In this document: one piece after another, positions 23,844-32,751 of the stretch
How the letters are laid out: each line of letters opens with the position of its first letter
How positions within the stretch are numbered: the stretch's first letter is position 1
Source: Limoniibacter endophyticus
GTDB lineage: Bacteria; Pseudomonadota; Alphaproteobacteria; Rhizobiales; Rhizobiaceae
DNA length: 64,000 nucleotides
Assembly: GCF_014652835.1 (NCBI RefSeq)
Contig: NZ_BMZO01000006.1
Location: 1 to 64,000, forward strand
Reading direction: 5' to 3'
Position numbers and translations under genes: made by a program
Notes under the pieces: model-generated
The model's database searches: none
What the model was told of the DNA's origin: nothing
Seen by the model: the letters and a program-made list of their open reading frames with translations, nothing else

Positions 23844-23922
23844 CGCCTGCCGACTACCTAGCCCCGATGATAGATGAGAACGTCTGCAAAAGACATCTCA
23901 AACAGATCGGGAGGTTGCCTTC

Positions 23923-24804
23923 ATGGCGGTTGCGGCAGATGTGACGGTTGGCGTCATCGGGCTTGGGAGCATGGGACTGGGCATGGCCCAGACACTTGCG
24001 CAAAAGGAATTCGCAACACTTGGTTTCGACCTTTCGCAGGACCGCCTGAAGCTTGCGGCGGAATCCGGCGTGCAGCCGCTCTCGTCTCTTGGCGAAGCTT
24101 TCGAGAAGAGCGGTTTCCTCGTTTTCTCGCTGCCGACGGCCAAGGATGTCGCCAAGGTCGTCAATGACAATCTCCAGATACTCAAGGACCGCGGCGATCG
24201 TCGTCTGATCATCATCGACACTTCAACCTCAGAGCCCGATGTCAGTCGCGACCTTGCGGCTCAGCTTGCCGCGCTCGGGCATGGCTTTCTTGATGCTCCC
24301 GTCAGCGGCGGACCTGCCGGCGCGGCATCGGGCAAACTTGCCATGATGATCGGCGGCGCCGATGGAGATCTGGCGAATGCGATGCCGGTAATCGAAGCCA
24401 TGACCGCCAAGGCGTTGCATGTCGGCCCAAGCGGTGCAGGAAATGTTGCCAAGCTCGTCAATAATCTCCTTGCCGCAGCCCACATGGTCACGACCAGCGA
24501 GGGCCTGAAACTTGCGCTTGCCGCGGGCATCGATCCGGAAGCGGCGCTACGCGTCGTCAACGCCGCCTCGGGCCGCTCGATGATCAGCGAAGTACATTTT
24601 CCGACATGGGTCATGTCCGACCGCTTCGACAGCGGCTTCTCGATGGGGTTGATGCGCAAGGACGTACGGCTTGCGAAGGAACTTGCCGATCGCACCGACG
24701 CCTTGCTCCCGCTTTCGGATGTCGTAGCGCAGCTTTGGGCCGGCTCGGATTGGGCCGATACAGACGATTTTACCCGTATGGGCAGCTTCAAGTCATTGAA
24801 ATAA
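23923..24804 (+). CDS. NAD(P)-dependent beta-hydroxyacid dehydrogenase (3-hydroxyisobutyrate dehydrogenase family)
   Basis: A 293-residue two-domain dehydrogenase. The Rossmann motif is GVIGLGSMGLGMA (10-22), the substrate motif DAPVSGGPAGAASGK (124-138), and the catalytic lysine is Lys177 in GNVAKLVNN. GGGAGG precedes the ATG. Family members act on 3-hydroxyisobutyrate, tartronate semialdehyde, L-threonate and similar short hydroxy acids. It is followed 11 bp later by an aldehyde dehydrogenase, so the pair may oxidise a hydroxy acid to a semialdehyde and on to an acid. The exact substrate is open. Confidence 0.82.
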   Translation: MAVAADVTVGVIGLGSMGLGMAQTLAQKEFATLGFDLSQDRLKLAAESGVQPLSSLGEAFEKSGFLVFSLPTAKDVAKVVNDNLQILKDRGDRRLIIIDTSTSEPDVSRDLAAQLAALGHGFLDAPVSGGPAGAASGKLAMMIGGADGDLANAMPVIEAMTAKALHVGPSGAGNVAKLVNNLLAAAHMVTTSEGLKLALAAGIDPEAALRVVNAASGRSMISEVHFPTWVMSDRFDSGFSMGLMRKDVRLAKELADRTDALLPLSDVVAQLWAGSDWADTDDFTRMGSFKSLK

Positions 24805-24815
24805 GGGGACTAGAA

Positions 24816-26354
24816 ATGAGCAAGGTAGACATTCTTCGTGATCCGGGTCCTCGCATTCGTGAACTCTGGAAGGGTTTTGCCGGTACGGAGGAAATTGGCA
24901 GTTTCGTAGATGGCGAGATCGTTTTCGGCGCTGGCGATCTACTTGACCTGACTGATCCCGCGACCGGCAAGGTTTTTGCTCAGTTCAAGGATGCCGATGC
25001 TTCCGTCATCGATGCGGCGATGGACGCGGCTTCGAAAGCACAACGCGAATGGATGAAACTCACGGCGTCTGCACGCGGTCGTGTCATGAACGAGATCGGA
25101 CGCAAGATCCGCGAACGGGCCGGGGAGATCGCCGAAATTGAAAGCCGCTCGGCTGGCCGCCCGATCCGCGACATTCGCGGCGAAGTCGTCAAGGTCGCGG
25201 AGATGTTCGAATACTACGCGGGCTGGTGCGACAAGCTGCATGGCGAAGTCATTCCGGTGCCGACATCGCACCTCAATTATACGCGTCAGGAGCCAATCGG
25301 CGTCGTCGTCCAGATCACGCCGTGGAATGCGCCGCTGTTTACCGGTGGCTGGCAGATCGCGCCGGCAATCTGCGCGGGAAATGCCGTCGTCATCAAGCCA
25401 TCCGAGCTGACGCCGCTCAGCACGCTTATTCTGGGAGTGCTGTGCGAGGCCGCAGGCGCGCCCCGCGGTCTCGTCAACGTCATCGGAGGGCAGGGCGTCA
25501 CGGCAGGTCAGGCAGCAGTCGCCCACAAGAGGACAGGGCTTGTCGTTTTCGTAGGCTCGGCGCATGCAGGCTCGTTGATCGCTGCAACGGCGGCGAAGAA
25601 CGTTGTTCCATGCATTCTCGAACTGGGCGGAAAGTCGGCAAATATCGTATTCGCGGATGCCGATATCAACCACGCCATTCTGGGGGCGCAGGCGGCCATC
25701 TTCGGCGGTGCGGGGCAGAGCTGCGTGGCTGGATCGCGCCTTCTGGTGCATCGCTCAATACATAAGGAGTTCGTCGAGCGCTACGCTGCGGCGGCGCAGA
25801 AAATTCCAGTCGGCGATCCTTACGCCGATACGACGCAGATTGGCCCGATCAATAATCTGCGTCAGTGGACCAAGATCACCGAAATGGTCAAGCAGGGCGT
25901 AGCCGAGGGTGCCGCACTTGCGACCGGAGGCGGTCGTCCGGAAGTTCTGGACGCGACGGGCGGTTTCTATTTCGCCCCCACCATTCTGGACAATGTGTCG
26001 CCGTCCGCGAGTCTTTCGAAAGAGGAAGTGTTCGGGCCTGTCGTCGGTGTGACGCCGTTCGACAGTGAAGAAGAAGCCGTCACGCTTGCCAATGACAATC
26101 CTTATGGACTTGCTGGAGCGGTCTGGACGCAGAATGTCGGTCGTGCGCATCGCATTGCCGGGCAAGTGCGCGCCGGGACCTTCTGGATCAACAGCTACAA
26201 GACTATCAGCGTCATGTCGCCCTTCGGTGGCTTCGGCCAAAGCGGCTATGGTCGCTCGAGTGGCCGGGATGCGCTCATGGCCTACACGCAGACCAAAAGC
26301 GTTTGGGTCGAAACGGCGGCTGAGCCGGCAGTCGCCTTCGGGTATGTCGGCTGA
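24816..26354 (+). CDS. NAD-dependent aldehyde dehydrogenase
   Basis: A 512-residue aldehyde dehydrogenase with general base Glu269 (LELGGKSANIVF) and nucleophile Cys303 (GGAGQSCVAGS). Two further family motifs are PWNAPLF and IKPSELTPLS. The ATG at 24816 follows ATAAGGGGAC. The open frame runs further upstream but only through the previous gene in another frame. It is the last gene of the LysR-controlled unit, and a strong stem at 26371-26413 follows. It probably oxidises the aldehyde made by the upstream dehydrogenase or liberated from the M20 product. Confidence 0.85.
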   Translation: MSKVDILRDPGPRIRELWKGFAGTEEIGSFVDGEIVFGAGDLLDLTDPATGKVFAQFKDADASVIDAAMDAASKAQREWMKLTASARGRVMNEIGRKIRERAGEIAEIESRSAGRPIRDIRGEVVKVAEMFEYYAGWCDKLHGEVIPVPTSHLNYTRQEPIGVVVQITPWNAPLFTGGWQIAPAICAGNAVVIKPSELTPLSTLILGVLCEAAGAPRGLVNVIGGQGVTAGQAAVAHKRTGLVVFVGSAHAGSLIAATAAKNVVPCILELGGKSANIVFADADINHAILGAQAAIFGGAGQSCVAGSRLLVHRSIHKEFVERYAAAAQKIPVGDPYADTTQIGPINNLRQWTKITEMVKQGVAEGAALATGGGRPEVLDATGGFYFAPTILDNVSPSASLSKEEVFGPVVGVTPFDSEEEAVTLANDNPYGLAGAVWTQNVGRAHRIAGQVRAGTFWINSYKTISVMSPFGGFGQSGYGRSSGRDALMAYTQTKSVWVETAAEPAVAFGYVG

Positions 26355-26370
26355 TAAATCGCATATTGGT

Positions 26371-26413
26371 TGAACGAGAGAAGCCGGGTGCATTGCCCGG
26401 CTTCTCTCGTTCA
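26371..26413. terminator. Strong 18-bp stem between convergent genes
   Basis: TGAACGAGAGAAGCCGGG (26371-26388) pairs perfectly with 26396-26413 around a 7-nt loop TGCATTG. It lies between the stop of the aldehyde dehydrogenase and the stop of the convergent hydrolase, which overlaps its end. No T-run follows on either strand, so it may act as a bidirectional or RNA-end-stabilising stem. Confidence 0.6.
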
Positions 26414-27412
26414 TGCCGTCTGGTGCCTCTTCAGGAAATCTATTGCCTCCACCTGTATTGAACGCGGACAATGATGATGGCCGGGAAAAATTCCTGCATC
26501 GATTTCCGCTGAATGGGTCGCATCTCTTAGCTTGTCGAAGAATTTCTGCGCATCCGTCTGCGGGAAATGTATATCGGCAGAACCTGTACGCAGGAACATC
26601 GGACGATCCGCGGCAAGCGCTGCCATGTCGGGAAAGTCGGCTAGCGGGGCCAGGGACGGGTGAAGCGTGTAGAACGCCGATTGGCCCTTGAGGAGGGTTG
26701 CGTTCGGCTGAAGCAACCCTGCTCTCGTCCCTGCCCAGGATAAGGATGCGCAGGCTGAGACGCGTTGTTCAAGCGCCGCGACTTGCCACGCGCGGAACCC
26801 TCCAAAAGAAAATCCGAGCGCCGCGACCCGCGTATCGTCTGTCTCCGGCTGCCTGCTCAGCCAGTCGAAGGCCGCAAGGTCGTCAGCGGCGACAATGCCC
26901 GCGAGGCTCCATCCAGCTTGCATCGCCTGGCTGGCAAGCGCCTGTTGCTCCACGTAGCCTCCAGCGTATCGCGAGCCCCAGCCAAGCGCATCGCATACCA
27001 GGACTGCAAATCCTGACTTGGCGAGGTCATCTGCCAGAAAACAACCATCGTAATGTTTTTCGGCATGCTTCTCGCCAAGCTCGCCGGCGACCATCTTCCG
27101 CCAACCTATGTCGAAGAGGCCGCCGTGATCATGCAGGAGAAGGACTGCCGGATGAGGCCCGTTTCCTTCAGGTAGAAGAAGGGCAGCTTCGCCGCTGTCG
27201 CCCGTTGCATAGTGAAAGCGCAAGCGGCGGTGCCTGCCGCTGGTCTCAAGCAGCTCCGCCCGAATTATGCCTGAAGGAGGGAGGCTTGCTCGCCAGATGC
27301 TGCGCAGCTCCATTTGCCATTGCGCAAATGGTTCGCGAAGCCGGAGCGGATAGCGATGGTTAGCGATCCGTTCCGATATGAAGGGCAGAAGCACCTCAGA
27401 CGGCGCTGTCAT
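26411..27412 (-). CDS. Alpha/beta hydrolase (dienelactone hydrolase/acetyl-xylan-esterase type)
   Basis: A 333-residue alpha/beta hydrolase with HDHGG at about residues 94-98, the nucleophile elbow GFSFGG with Ser202, and a C-terminal GHHHCP containing the catalytic His. No signal peptide is seen, so it acts in the cytoplasm. The ATG at 27412 lies inside the end of the ABC ATPase gene (17-bp overlap), so it belongs to the transporter operon. In a uronate cluster it may remove acyl or methyl esters, or open lactones, of imported sugar acids. That role is inferred from context. Confidence 0.75.
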   Translation of the reverse strand: MTAPSEVLLPFISERIANHRYPLRLREPFAQWQMELRSIWRASLPPSGIIRAELLETSGRHRRLRFHYATGDSGEAALLLPEGNGPHPAVLLLHDHGGLFDIGWRKMVAGELGEKHAEKHYDGCFLADDLAKSGFAVLVCDALGWGSRYAGGYVEQQALASQAMQAGWSLAGIVAADDLAAFDWLSRQPETDDTRVAALGFSFGGFRAWQVAALEQRVSACASLSWAGTRAGLLQPNATLLKGQSAFYTLHPSLAPLADFPDMAALAADRPMFLRTGSADIHFPQTDAQKFFDKLRDATHSAEIDAGIFPGHHHCPRSIQVEAIDFLKRHQTA

Positions 27413-28154
27413 ATTCAAGCGAGGCTTCGATCAGCTGGCGAGCATAGGGATGCGTCGCCTGATTGCCGATAAGCGCCTCGCGCTCCAGGACTTCTACGAT
27501 ATCGCCCGACTGCATGACGGCGAAGCGTTCGCACATGTAATCAACCACGGCGAGGTCGTGGCTCACCAAGAGATAGGTGAACCCCTTTTTCTCGCGCAAC
27601 TCCGCCAGCAGGTTGAGAATTTCTGCCTGCACCGAAACATCGAGCGCGGAAGTGGGCTCGTCCAGCAGCAGAACGGACGGCTCCAGAATGAGTGCGCGCG
27701 CGATTGCCACGCGTTGCCGCTGGCCACCGGAAAGCTGGTGCGGATAACGATCGAGAAAATCGACCGGCAGGCCAACTTCTGTAATGGCCTTTTCCATGCG
27801 CTCCTGGCGCCGATCCATCTTGTGGATCTTGAGCGGTTCCGACAGGACGGTCCGTACGGACTGGCGTGGATGCAGCGATCCATAAGGGTCCTGAAAGACC
27901 ATCTGGACAGTGCGACACCGTTCGATTAGCGGCATGTCGCGCACGGATTGCTCGCCTATGCGGATTTCTCCATGCCATTGTGTGAAAAGCAGCGACATGC
28001 AGCGCAGTATCGTCGATTTGCCCGATCCGCTTTCGCCGACCAGACCGAAACATTCGCCCGGCTTCACGGAGAAAGAGATGTTGGGCAGGATCGTTACAGC
28101 CTTGGGGCCTTCGCCGAGCGTGATCGTCAGGTTTTTGACATCGACCGGTTTCAT
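27396..28154 (-). CDS. Dipeptide/oligopeptide-type ABC transporter ATPase (DppF-like)
   Basis: A 252-residue ATPase with Walker A GESGSGKST near residue 40, signature LSGGQRQR and Walker [13 protein letters not shown]. The ATG at 28154 overlaps the stop of the preceding ATPase as ATGA. It is shorter than typical DppF proteins (over 300) and lacks much of the C-terminal oligopeptide-specific extension. With the other ATPase, two permeases and a distant binding protein it should form the importer of the uronate cluster. Confidence 0.86.
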   Translation of the reverse strand: MKPVDVKNLTITLGEGPKAVTILPNISFSVKPGECFGLVGESGSGKSTILRCMSLLFTQWHGEIRIGEQSVRDMPLIERCRTVQMVFQDPYGSLHPRQSVRTVLSEPLKIHKMDRRQERMEKAITEVGLPVDFLDRYPHQLSGGQRQRVAIARALILEPSVLLLDEPTSALDVSVQAEILNLLAELREKKGFTYLLVSHDLAVVDYMCERFAVMQSGDIVEVLEREALIGNQATHPYARQLIEASLEYDSAV

Positions 28155-29005
28155 GCTGAAATCTCCAGCGGTTCTTTCCACTCAGGCTTGCGATCCAGCA
28201 CCTTCAGCGGCGCACGTCCGCCGCCGATGCGCGGCTGTGCGGCGAGCAGACCCTGAGTGTAGGGATGCTTGGCACTCGACAGCTCCGAAGCCTTCAGGCT
28301 TTCGACTACCTGACCAGCATACATGATGAGTACGCGGTCGCAGAAATTGCGTACGAGGTTTAGATCGTGGCTGATCATGATGAGACCGATCCCCCTTTCA
28401 CTGACCAGCCGATCGAGAATATTAAGGACCTGCAAGCGCACCGTGACATCCAGTGCCGAAGTCGGTTCGTCGGCGATAACAACGTCCGGATCGGTCAAGA
28501 GCATCATGGCGATCATGATACGCTGACCCATTCCGCCCGAAACCTCGTGCGGATAAAGATCGTAGACGCGCTCTGGATCGCGAATTTGTACCGCTTGCAG
28601 CATATCGACGGTCTTGGCGCGTGCTTGCGATTTCGTACATTTGAAGTGCGTGAGATAGGCTTCCGCAATCTGATCGCCGACGCGGCGGATCGGGTTGAGC
28701 GAGAATTTCGGATCCTGCAGGATCATCGACATCCGCCGTCCGCGCACCTTCAGCATCTGGCGTTCCGAAATTTGCAGCAGGTCTGTGTCTTCGAACCGGA
28801 CTTGCTCCGCCGTAATGCGCGCCGTTGGCAAAAGCCGAAGCAATGCGCGGCCGATGGTGGATTTTCCGGAGCCGCTTTCGCCGACAATGCCGAGTTTCTC
28901 CCGACCGAGGGTGAAGGAGACATTACGCACCGCGTCGACATAGCCGCCATCGCTGCGATAGCTGACGCAGAGCTTTTTCACGTCGAGAATAGGTTCATTG
29001 CTCAT
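28151..29005 (-). CDS. Dipeptide/oligopeptide-type ABC transporter ATPase (DppD-like)
   Basis: A 284-residue ATPase with Walker A GESGSGKST (42-50), signature VSGGMGQR and Walker [13 protein letters not shown], followed by a truncated peptide-transporter C-terminal region. It is translationally coupled to the next ATPase (ATGA) and lies 4 bp behind the permease gene. Peptide-family importers in Rhizobiales often carry sugars or sugar acids, which suits its place here. Confidence 0.86.
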   Translation of the reverse strand: MSNEPILDVKKLCVSYRSDGGYVDAVRNVSFTLGREKLGIVGESGSGKSTIGRALLRLLPTARITAEQVRFEDTDLLQISERQMLKVRGRRMSMILQDPKFSLNPIRRVGDQIAEAYLTHFKCTKSQARAKTVDMLQAVQIRDPERVYDLYPHEVSGGMGQRIMIAMMLLTDPDVVIADEPTSALDVTVRLQVLNILDRLVSERGIGLIMISHDLNLVRNFCDRVLIMYAGQVVESLKASELSSAKHPYTQGLLAAQPRIGGGRAPLKVLDRKPEWKEPLEISA

Positions 29006-29009
29006 GCGC

Positions 29010-29894
29010 TTATCTCCGGTTCATCTGCTTGGGATCGAGCGCGTCACGCAAGCCATCGCCAAGAAGGTTAAACGCAAGGCTGACGAGCAAGATCGCGAGT
29101 CCCGGGAAAGTGACGAGCCACCAGCTGTCGATCATGTAACGCCTGCCCATGGCAATCATTGCGCCCCACTCCGGGACGGGCGGTTGCGCACCGAGGCCAA
29201 GGAAGCCCAAGCCTGCGGCTGTCAGGATAACGGTCGCCATGTTGAGCGTCAGGCGGATAAGAACCGACGGAAGGCACATCGGTACAATTGACTTGAAAAT
29301 GATGCGTGGCACGGAGGCGCCTTGCAGCCGCGCCGCTGAAACATAATCCGCGCTGCGGAAGGTGAGCGTTTCGGCGCGTGCCAGGCGTGCGATCGGCGGC
29401 CAGGAGGTCAAGGCGATGGCGATGATCGCGTTGTTCAGGCTCGGTCCCAACGCCGCAACGAAGGCCAGCGACAAGATCAGGCTTGGGAAGGACAGGAAGA
29501 TGTCGGTAATGCGCATCATCACCGTATCATAACGTCCGCCGATATAGCCGGCAGTCGTGCCGACGAAGAGGCCGATCGGACCAACGACTATGGATACGAG
29601 AAAGATGATGGTCAGCGTGATGCGGGTCCCGTAGACGAGGCGGCTAAATATATCACGCCCAAGTTCGTCCGTACCGAAGAGATGCGCACCGCCGGGGGCG
29701 GCCAGCGTGTTGTTGAGATCCTGCTGATAGGGAGCGTGCGTCGCGATCCACGGTGCAAAAATCGCGACGAGGATCAGAACGGAGATCACGATCAGACCGA
29801 AAGCCGAAGTCGGACTTTTCATCAGGAAGCGAAAAATATTGCCGAGCGCCAGCAGCGGAGCGGGAAGGGCGCTTTTAGCGGTGAGCGTTGTCAT
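29010..29894 (-). CDS. Dipeptide/oligopeptide-type ABC permease (DppC-like)
   Basis: A 294-residue permease. The N-terminal helix and periplasmic loop typical of DppC/OppC contain GTDELGRDIFSRLVYGTRIT. Several transmembrane helices and the cytoplasmic coupling loop SAARLQGASVPRIIFKSIVP follow. Its start overlaps the stop of the DppB-like gene (TGATG). Confidence 0.87.
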   Translation of the reverse strand: MTTLTAKSALPAPLLALGNIFRFLMKSPTSAFGLIVISVLILVAIFAPWIATHAPYQQDLNNTLAAPGGAHLFGTDELGRDIFSRLVYGTRITLTIIFLVSIVVGPIGLFVGTTAGYIGGRYDTVMMRITDIFLSFPSLILSLAFVAALGPSLNNAIIAIALTSWPPIARLARAETLTFRSADYVSAARLQGASVPRIIFKSIVPMCLPSVLIRLTLNMATVILTAAGLGFLGLGAQPPVPEWGAMIAMGRRYMIDSWWLVTFPGLAILLVSLAFNLLGDGLRDALDPKQMNRR

Positions 29895-30979
29895 CAGCGC
29901 GTCCTCGGATCGAATATTCGATAAAGCATGTCGGAGATCAGGTTGAGCGCGATGAAGATGACGCCGACGATCAGAACGCAGGTCATCACGGCATTCATAT
30001 CGCCGATCAGCAGATTGTTGGTGAGATACTGGCCAAATCCCGGCCAGGCGAACACGGTTTCGATCAGAACGGCCCCTTCGAGCAGCGAACCATAGGCAAG
30101 GGCCACGATGGTGACGAGCTGGACACGAATGTTGAGGAAGGCATGCCGCCAGATCGTACGTCGGGCGGAGAGACCTTTGACGCGCGCGGTGGTAATATAC
30201 TCCTGATTGATCTGGTCGAGCATGAAGCTGCGCGTCATGCGGGTGATATAGGCCGATGACGAATAACCCAGAATGCTCGCGGGCAGAATCAGGTGGTTGA
30301 GCGCCGAGCGAAACACTTCCCAGTCCCTTGCGAGTGCGGAATCGATCAGCAGGAAGCCGGTGCGTTCTTCAACGAGGCCGATATAGAAATCCGCCATGCG
30401 CCCGCTGCCGCCAACCCAGCCAAGAGCCGCGTAAAACAGGAGAAGGCCAATCATGCCCGTCCAGAAGATCGGCATGGAATGGCCCATCAGGCTGAAGACG
30501 CGAATGACGTGATCTGGCCAGCGATCCTTGTTCACGGCGGCCAGCACACCGAGCGTCACCCCAAGCGTTGCGCCAATGATGATCGCGAAGGTCGCAAGTT
30601 CGATCGTGGCGGGCAGCACGTGGAGAATGTCCTTGATGACGGGCTGCCCGGTGCGGATCGACATCCCGAAATTGCCGGTCAGTACGTCGCCGAGATAGAG
30701 GAAGAACTGCTCCCAAAGCGGCCGGCCAAGGCCAAGCTGCTCATAAACCATCTCGTAGGTCTCGCGCGTCGCGTCCTCTCCCACGATGGCACGTACAGGA
30801 TCTGCCGGCATCATGCGGCCGATCACGAAAGTCAGCACGAGAAGGCCGAACAAAGTGACGGCGACGGTAAATAGTTGCGCGCCGACCGGACGCCAGTTGA
30901 ACGAGCGCAAGCGCGATGAAACGCTTCTCGTTGCGGCGGGAGCGGAGCCCCAGCCGGCTGTTTTAGATGTCTTCAACAT
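29894..30979 (-). CDS. Dipeptide/oligopeptide-type ABC permease (DppB-like)
   Basis: A 361-residue permease. A basic N-terminal tail of about 30 residues, longer than usual, precedes the first helix (LFTVAVTLFGLLVLTFVIGR). The coupling loop TARVKGLSARRTIWRHAFLN and the C-terminal motif VFAWPGFGQYLTNNLLIGD are diagnostic of DppB/OppB. It is the first gene of the transporter operon. A 15-bp site shared with other promoters of the cluster lies 33-47 bp upstream. Confidence 0.88.
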   Translation of the reverse strand: MLKTSKTAGWGSAPAATRSVSSRLRSFNWRPVGAQLFTVAVTLFGLLVLTFVIGRMMPADPVRAIVGEDATRETYEMVYEQLGLGRPLWEQFFLYLGDVLTGNFGMSIRTGQPVIKDILHVLPATIELATFAIIIGATLGVTLGVLAAVNKDRWPDHVIRVFSLMGHSMPIFWTGMIGLLLFYAALGWVGGSGRMADFYIGLVEERTGFLLIDSALARDWEVFRSALNHLILPASILGYSSSAYITRMTRSFMLDQINQEYITTARVKGLSARRTIWRHAFLNIRVQLVTIVALAYGSLLEGAVLIETVFAWPGFGQYLTNNLLIGDMNAVMTCVLIVGVIFIALNLISDMLYRIFDPRTR

Positions 30980-31011
30980 TCACTCCTCCCGCACGACGGA
31001 TCGCGGCGCAA

Positions 31012-31026
31012 TCTCATCATACATGT
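31012..31026 (-). promoter_or_regulatory. Uronate-cluster 15-mer, transporter operon copy
   Basis: Read on the minus strand the site is ACATGTATGATGAGA, which differs from the udh copy (ACATGTATGATGGGT) only at two bases near its end. It lies shortly upstream of the DppB-like start. TGTCAT-ATATA-ATGACA, a separate dyad, is at 31036-31052. These are candidate sites for the FadR-type regulator encoded at 35743-36474. Confidence 0.5.
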
Positions 31027-31057
31027 TGGAATATTTGTCATATATAATGACAGATTG

Positions 31058-31411
31058 TCAATCGTCGGCTTTTTCAGCCAGGGGATAAGATATAATTAGC
31101 TCCAGGGGCGCGTCGCCGAGCTGGTGGATGCCAACGACATCGCCGCTATAAAGATAGGCCATACTTCCTGCGCTTAGGCGGCGTGTCTCGTCGTTGGAAT
31201 GAACTTCGCCTTCGCCCGAGACAACGTAATAAACTTCGTCGTGGTCGATGAGATGCGCACCGATCGCACTGCCTTGATGCAGGATGCGTTTGCGAAATTC
31301 CATTGTGCGCTGCGGGATATTCGCTGTCAGGCGAAATCCGGTCGATGTACCTATGTGCCCGTGCGGGGTCGGCTCCTCCCGACGCACGTCTTCTTCTGAA
31401 ACGACGATCAT
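31058..31411 (-). CDS. Small cupin-domain protein
   Basis: A 117-residue single-domain cupin. The metal-site pattern HLIDHDEVYYVVSGEG supplies two His and one Glu, and a later His sits in GIHQLG. The start is the ATG at 31409-31411, behind GGGAGGAAAG. It is the last of the row of minus-strand uronate genes. Small cupins in uronate clusters include the ketoisomerase-like KdgF that linearises unsaturated uronates. That is a possible role but is not shown by the sequence. Confidence 0.72.
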   Translation of the reverse strand: MIVVSEEDVRREEPTPHGHIGTSTGFRLTANIPQRTMEFRKRILHQGSAIGAHLIDHDEVYYVVSGEGEVHSNDETRRLSAGSMAYLYSGDVVGIHQLGDAPLELIISYPLAEKADD

Positions 31412-31525
31412 CTTTCCTCCCGATGAGCGCATTGTCCGATGCAGTTCTGGCAGAGCCGGTTCTGGTGGAGCAGGCACTGCCGAGAAAAATATACCGCCGG
31501 GCGTGATCTGTCCGGCGGTTGTAAA

Positions 31526-32680
31526 TCAATGGGTGGAGACGAGATTGTTCTCGATGAAATCGAAGTTGATATCCTCGCCGATTCCTGGGCGGTTCGGCAC
31601 GTGCACATAGCCGTCTTCGTCCATTGGGTCGGAGAGCTGGTTCAAATAATCAAACCCGTCATCATATTCGAGGAACGGATGCAGCAGGCCACGTTCGTAC
31701 CAACGACAGTTCTTCGCGGCCGCGACAACGTGGAGATTCATGGCGGTGTTGCCATGGACTTCGCAATCCATTCCAAAGGATTCGGCCAAACGCATGGTCT
31801 TGAGCGCTGGCGTGATGCCCCCCACATCGTTGACGCCGGTGCGTAGTATATCCACTGCGCCCGAGGTGATCCATTCTGCGCGATGCCAGTGCTTGCCACC
31901 GGCGCTTTCAGGTCCGAGAACCGGAATGTCGAGATTGTCTGCAAGCCATTTATAGGACGAAAGCGACTGCTCATCCATGCTTTCCTCGATCCAGTCGAAG
32001 CCCAGCTTTTCAAGTCCGCGACCGAGTTCGAGGGAATCGACGCGGCTGTACCAGTGGAAGGCGTCGATCATCAGGTGAATATCCGGACCGACGGCTTCGC
32101 GCACGGCAGCGCAGGCCTTCAGGTCCATCTTCACATTGGGAGCCCAACTGACCGGAGGCATCCAGGTGTGTAGCTTGATCCCCTTGTAGCCGCGTTTGAC
32201 CAGCTTTTCGGCAAAGCGGGCATAATCTTCCGGGGTTGCAAGACCGCCTTCGATTTCGTCGCCGCACATAATGGAGCCATAGGCGCGAACCTTGTCGCGA
32301 TAGGCGCCGATGAGCTTGTAGACGGGCTGGTTGAGCGTGCGCCCGGCCAAGTCCCAGAGCGCGACGTCGACAGCGGCGAGGGTGCGGTCGGTGAGCTGTG
32401 CAGCCGAACCGCGCTGCCAGTGAGCAAGATCCTGCCACAGGCGCTCGCGGTCGCGATAGTCCTGACCGACCAACACCTTCTTGACGAATTTCTCGATCAG
32501 ATGCGGGCGCACGATTTCCGGCGCGGTGAAGCTGTAGCCCTCATGCCCGTCCTCGGTGCGGATGATGATCATCGCCTGCTGCACCTGATGGGCCGGACCG
32601 GGATGTGCGTGACCGGCGCTATCGGAATGCCGGCGCGTGGTGGTCAGGAAGGTTTTGACCGAAACATCTGTAATGATCAT
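31526..32680 (-). CDS. Enolase-superfamily sugar-acid dehydratase/racemase (mandelate racemase family)
   Basis: A 384-residue enolase-superfamily protein, with an N-terminal capping domain and a C-terminal barrel. Visible catalytic positions are Lys in GIKLHTW, metal ligands Asp in MIDAFHW and Glu in WIEESMD and GPESAG, an Asp in GVNDVGG and a His in EVHGNTAMN, consistent with the mandelate racemase subgroup. It differs clearly from the galactarolactone cycloisomerase two genes upstream. It probably handles a second sugar acid (dehydration or epimerisation). The substrate is not assignable by eye. Confidence 0.8.
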   Translation of the reverse strand: MIITDVSVKTFLTTTRRHSDSAGHAHPGPAHQVQQAMIIIRTEDGHEGYSFTAPEIVRPHLIEKFVKKVLVGQDYRDRERLWQDLAHWQRGSAAQLTDRTLAAVDVALWDLAGRTLNQPVYKLIGAYRDKVRAYGSIMCGDEIEGGLATPEDYARFAEKLVKRGYKGIKLHTWMPPVSWAPNVKMDLKACAAVREAVGPDIHLMIDAFHWYSRVDSLELGRGLEKLGFDWIEESMDEQSLSSYKWLADNLDIPVLGPESAGGKHWHRAEWITSGAVDILRTGVNDVGGITPALKTMRLAESFGMDCEVHGNTAMNLHVVAAAKNCRWYERGLLHPFLEYDDGFDYLNQLSDPMDEDGYVHVPNRPGIGEDINFDFIENNLVSTH

Positions 32681-32751
32681 TCTTTTGTCTTTCGCTATGC
32701 AATTTCAGCTTTCGCATATCCGGCAAATACCGAACGTCTCCGGAACTACCT

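Noticed and set aside
24606-24815. Extension of the aldehyde dehydrogenase frame upstream, through the hydroxyacid dehydrogenase gene
   Set aside because: The extra 70 residues lie over a well-supported gene in another frame and have no family resemblance; the ATG at 24816 has a good ribosome site.
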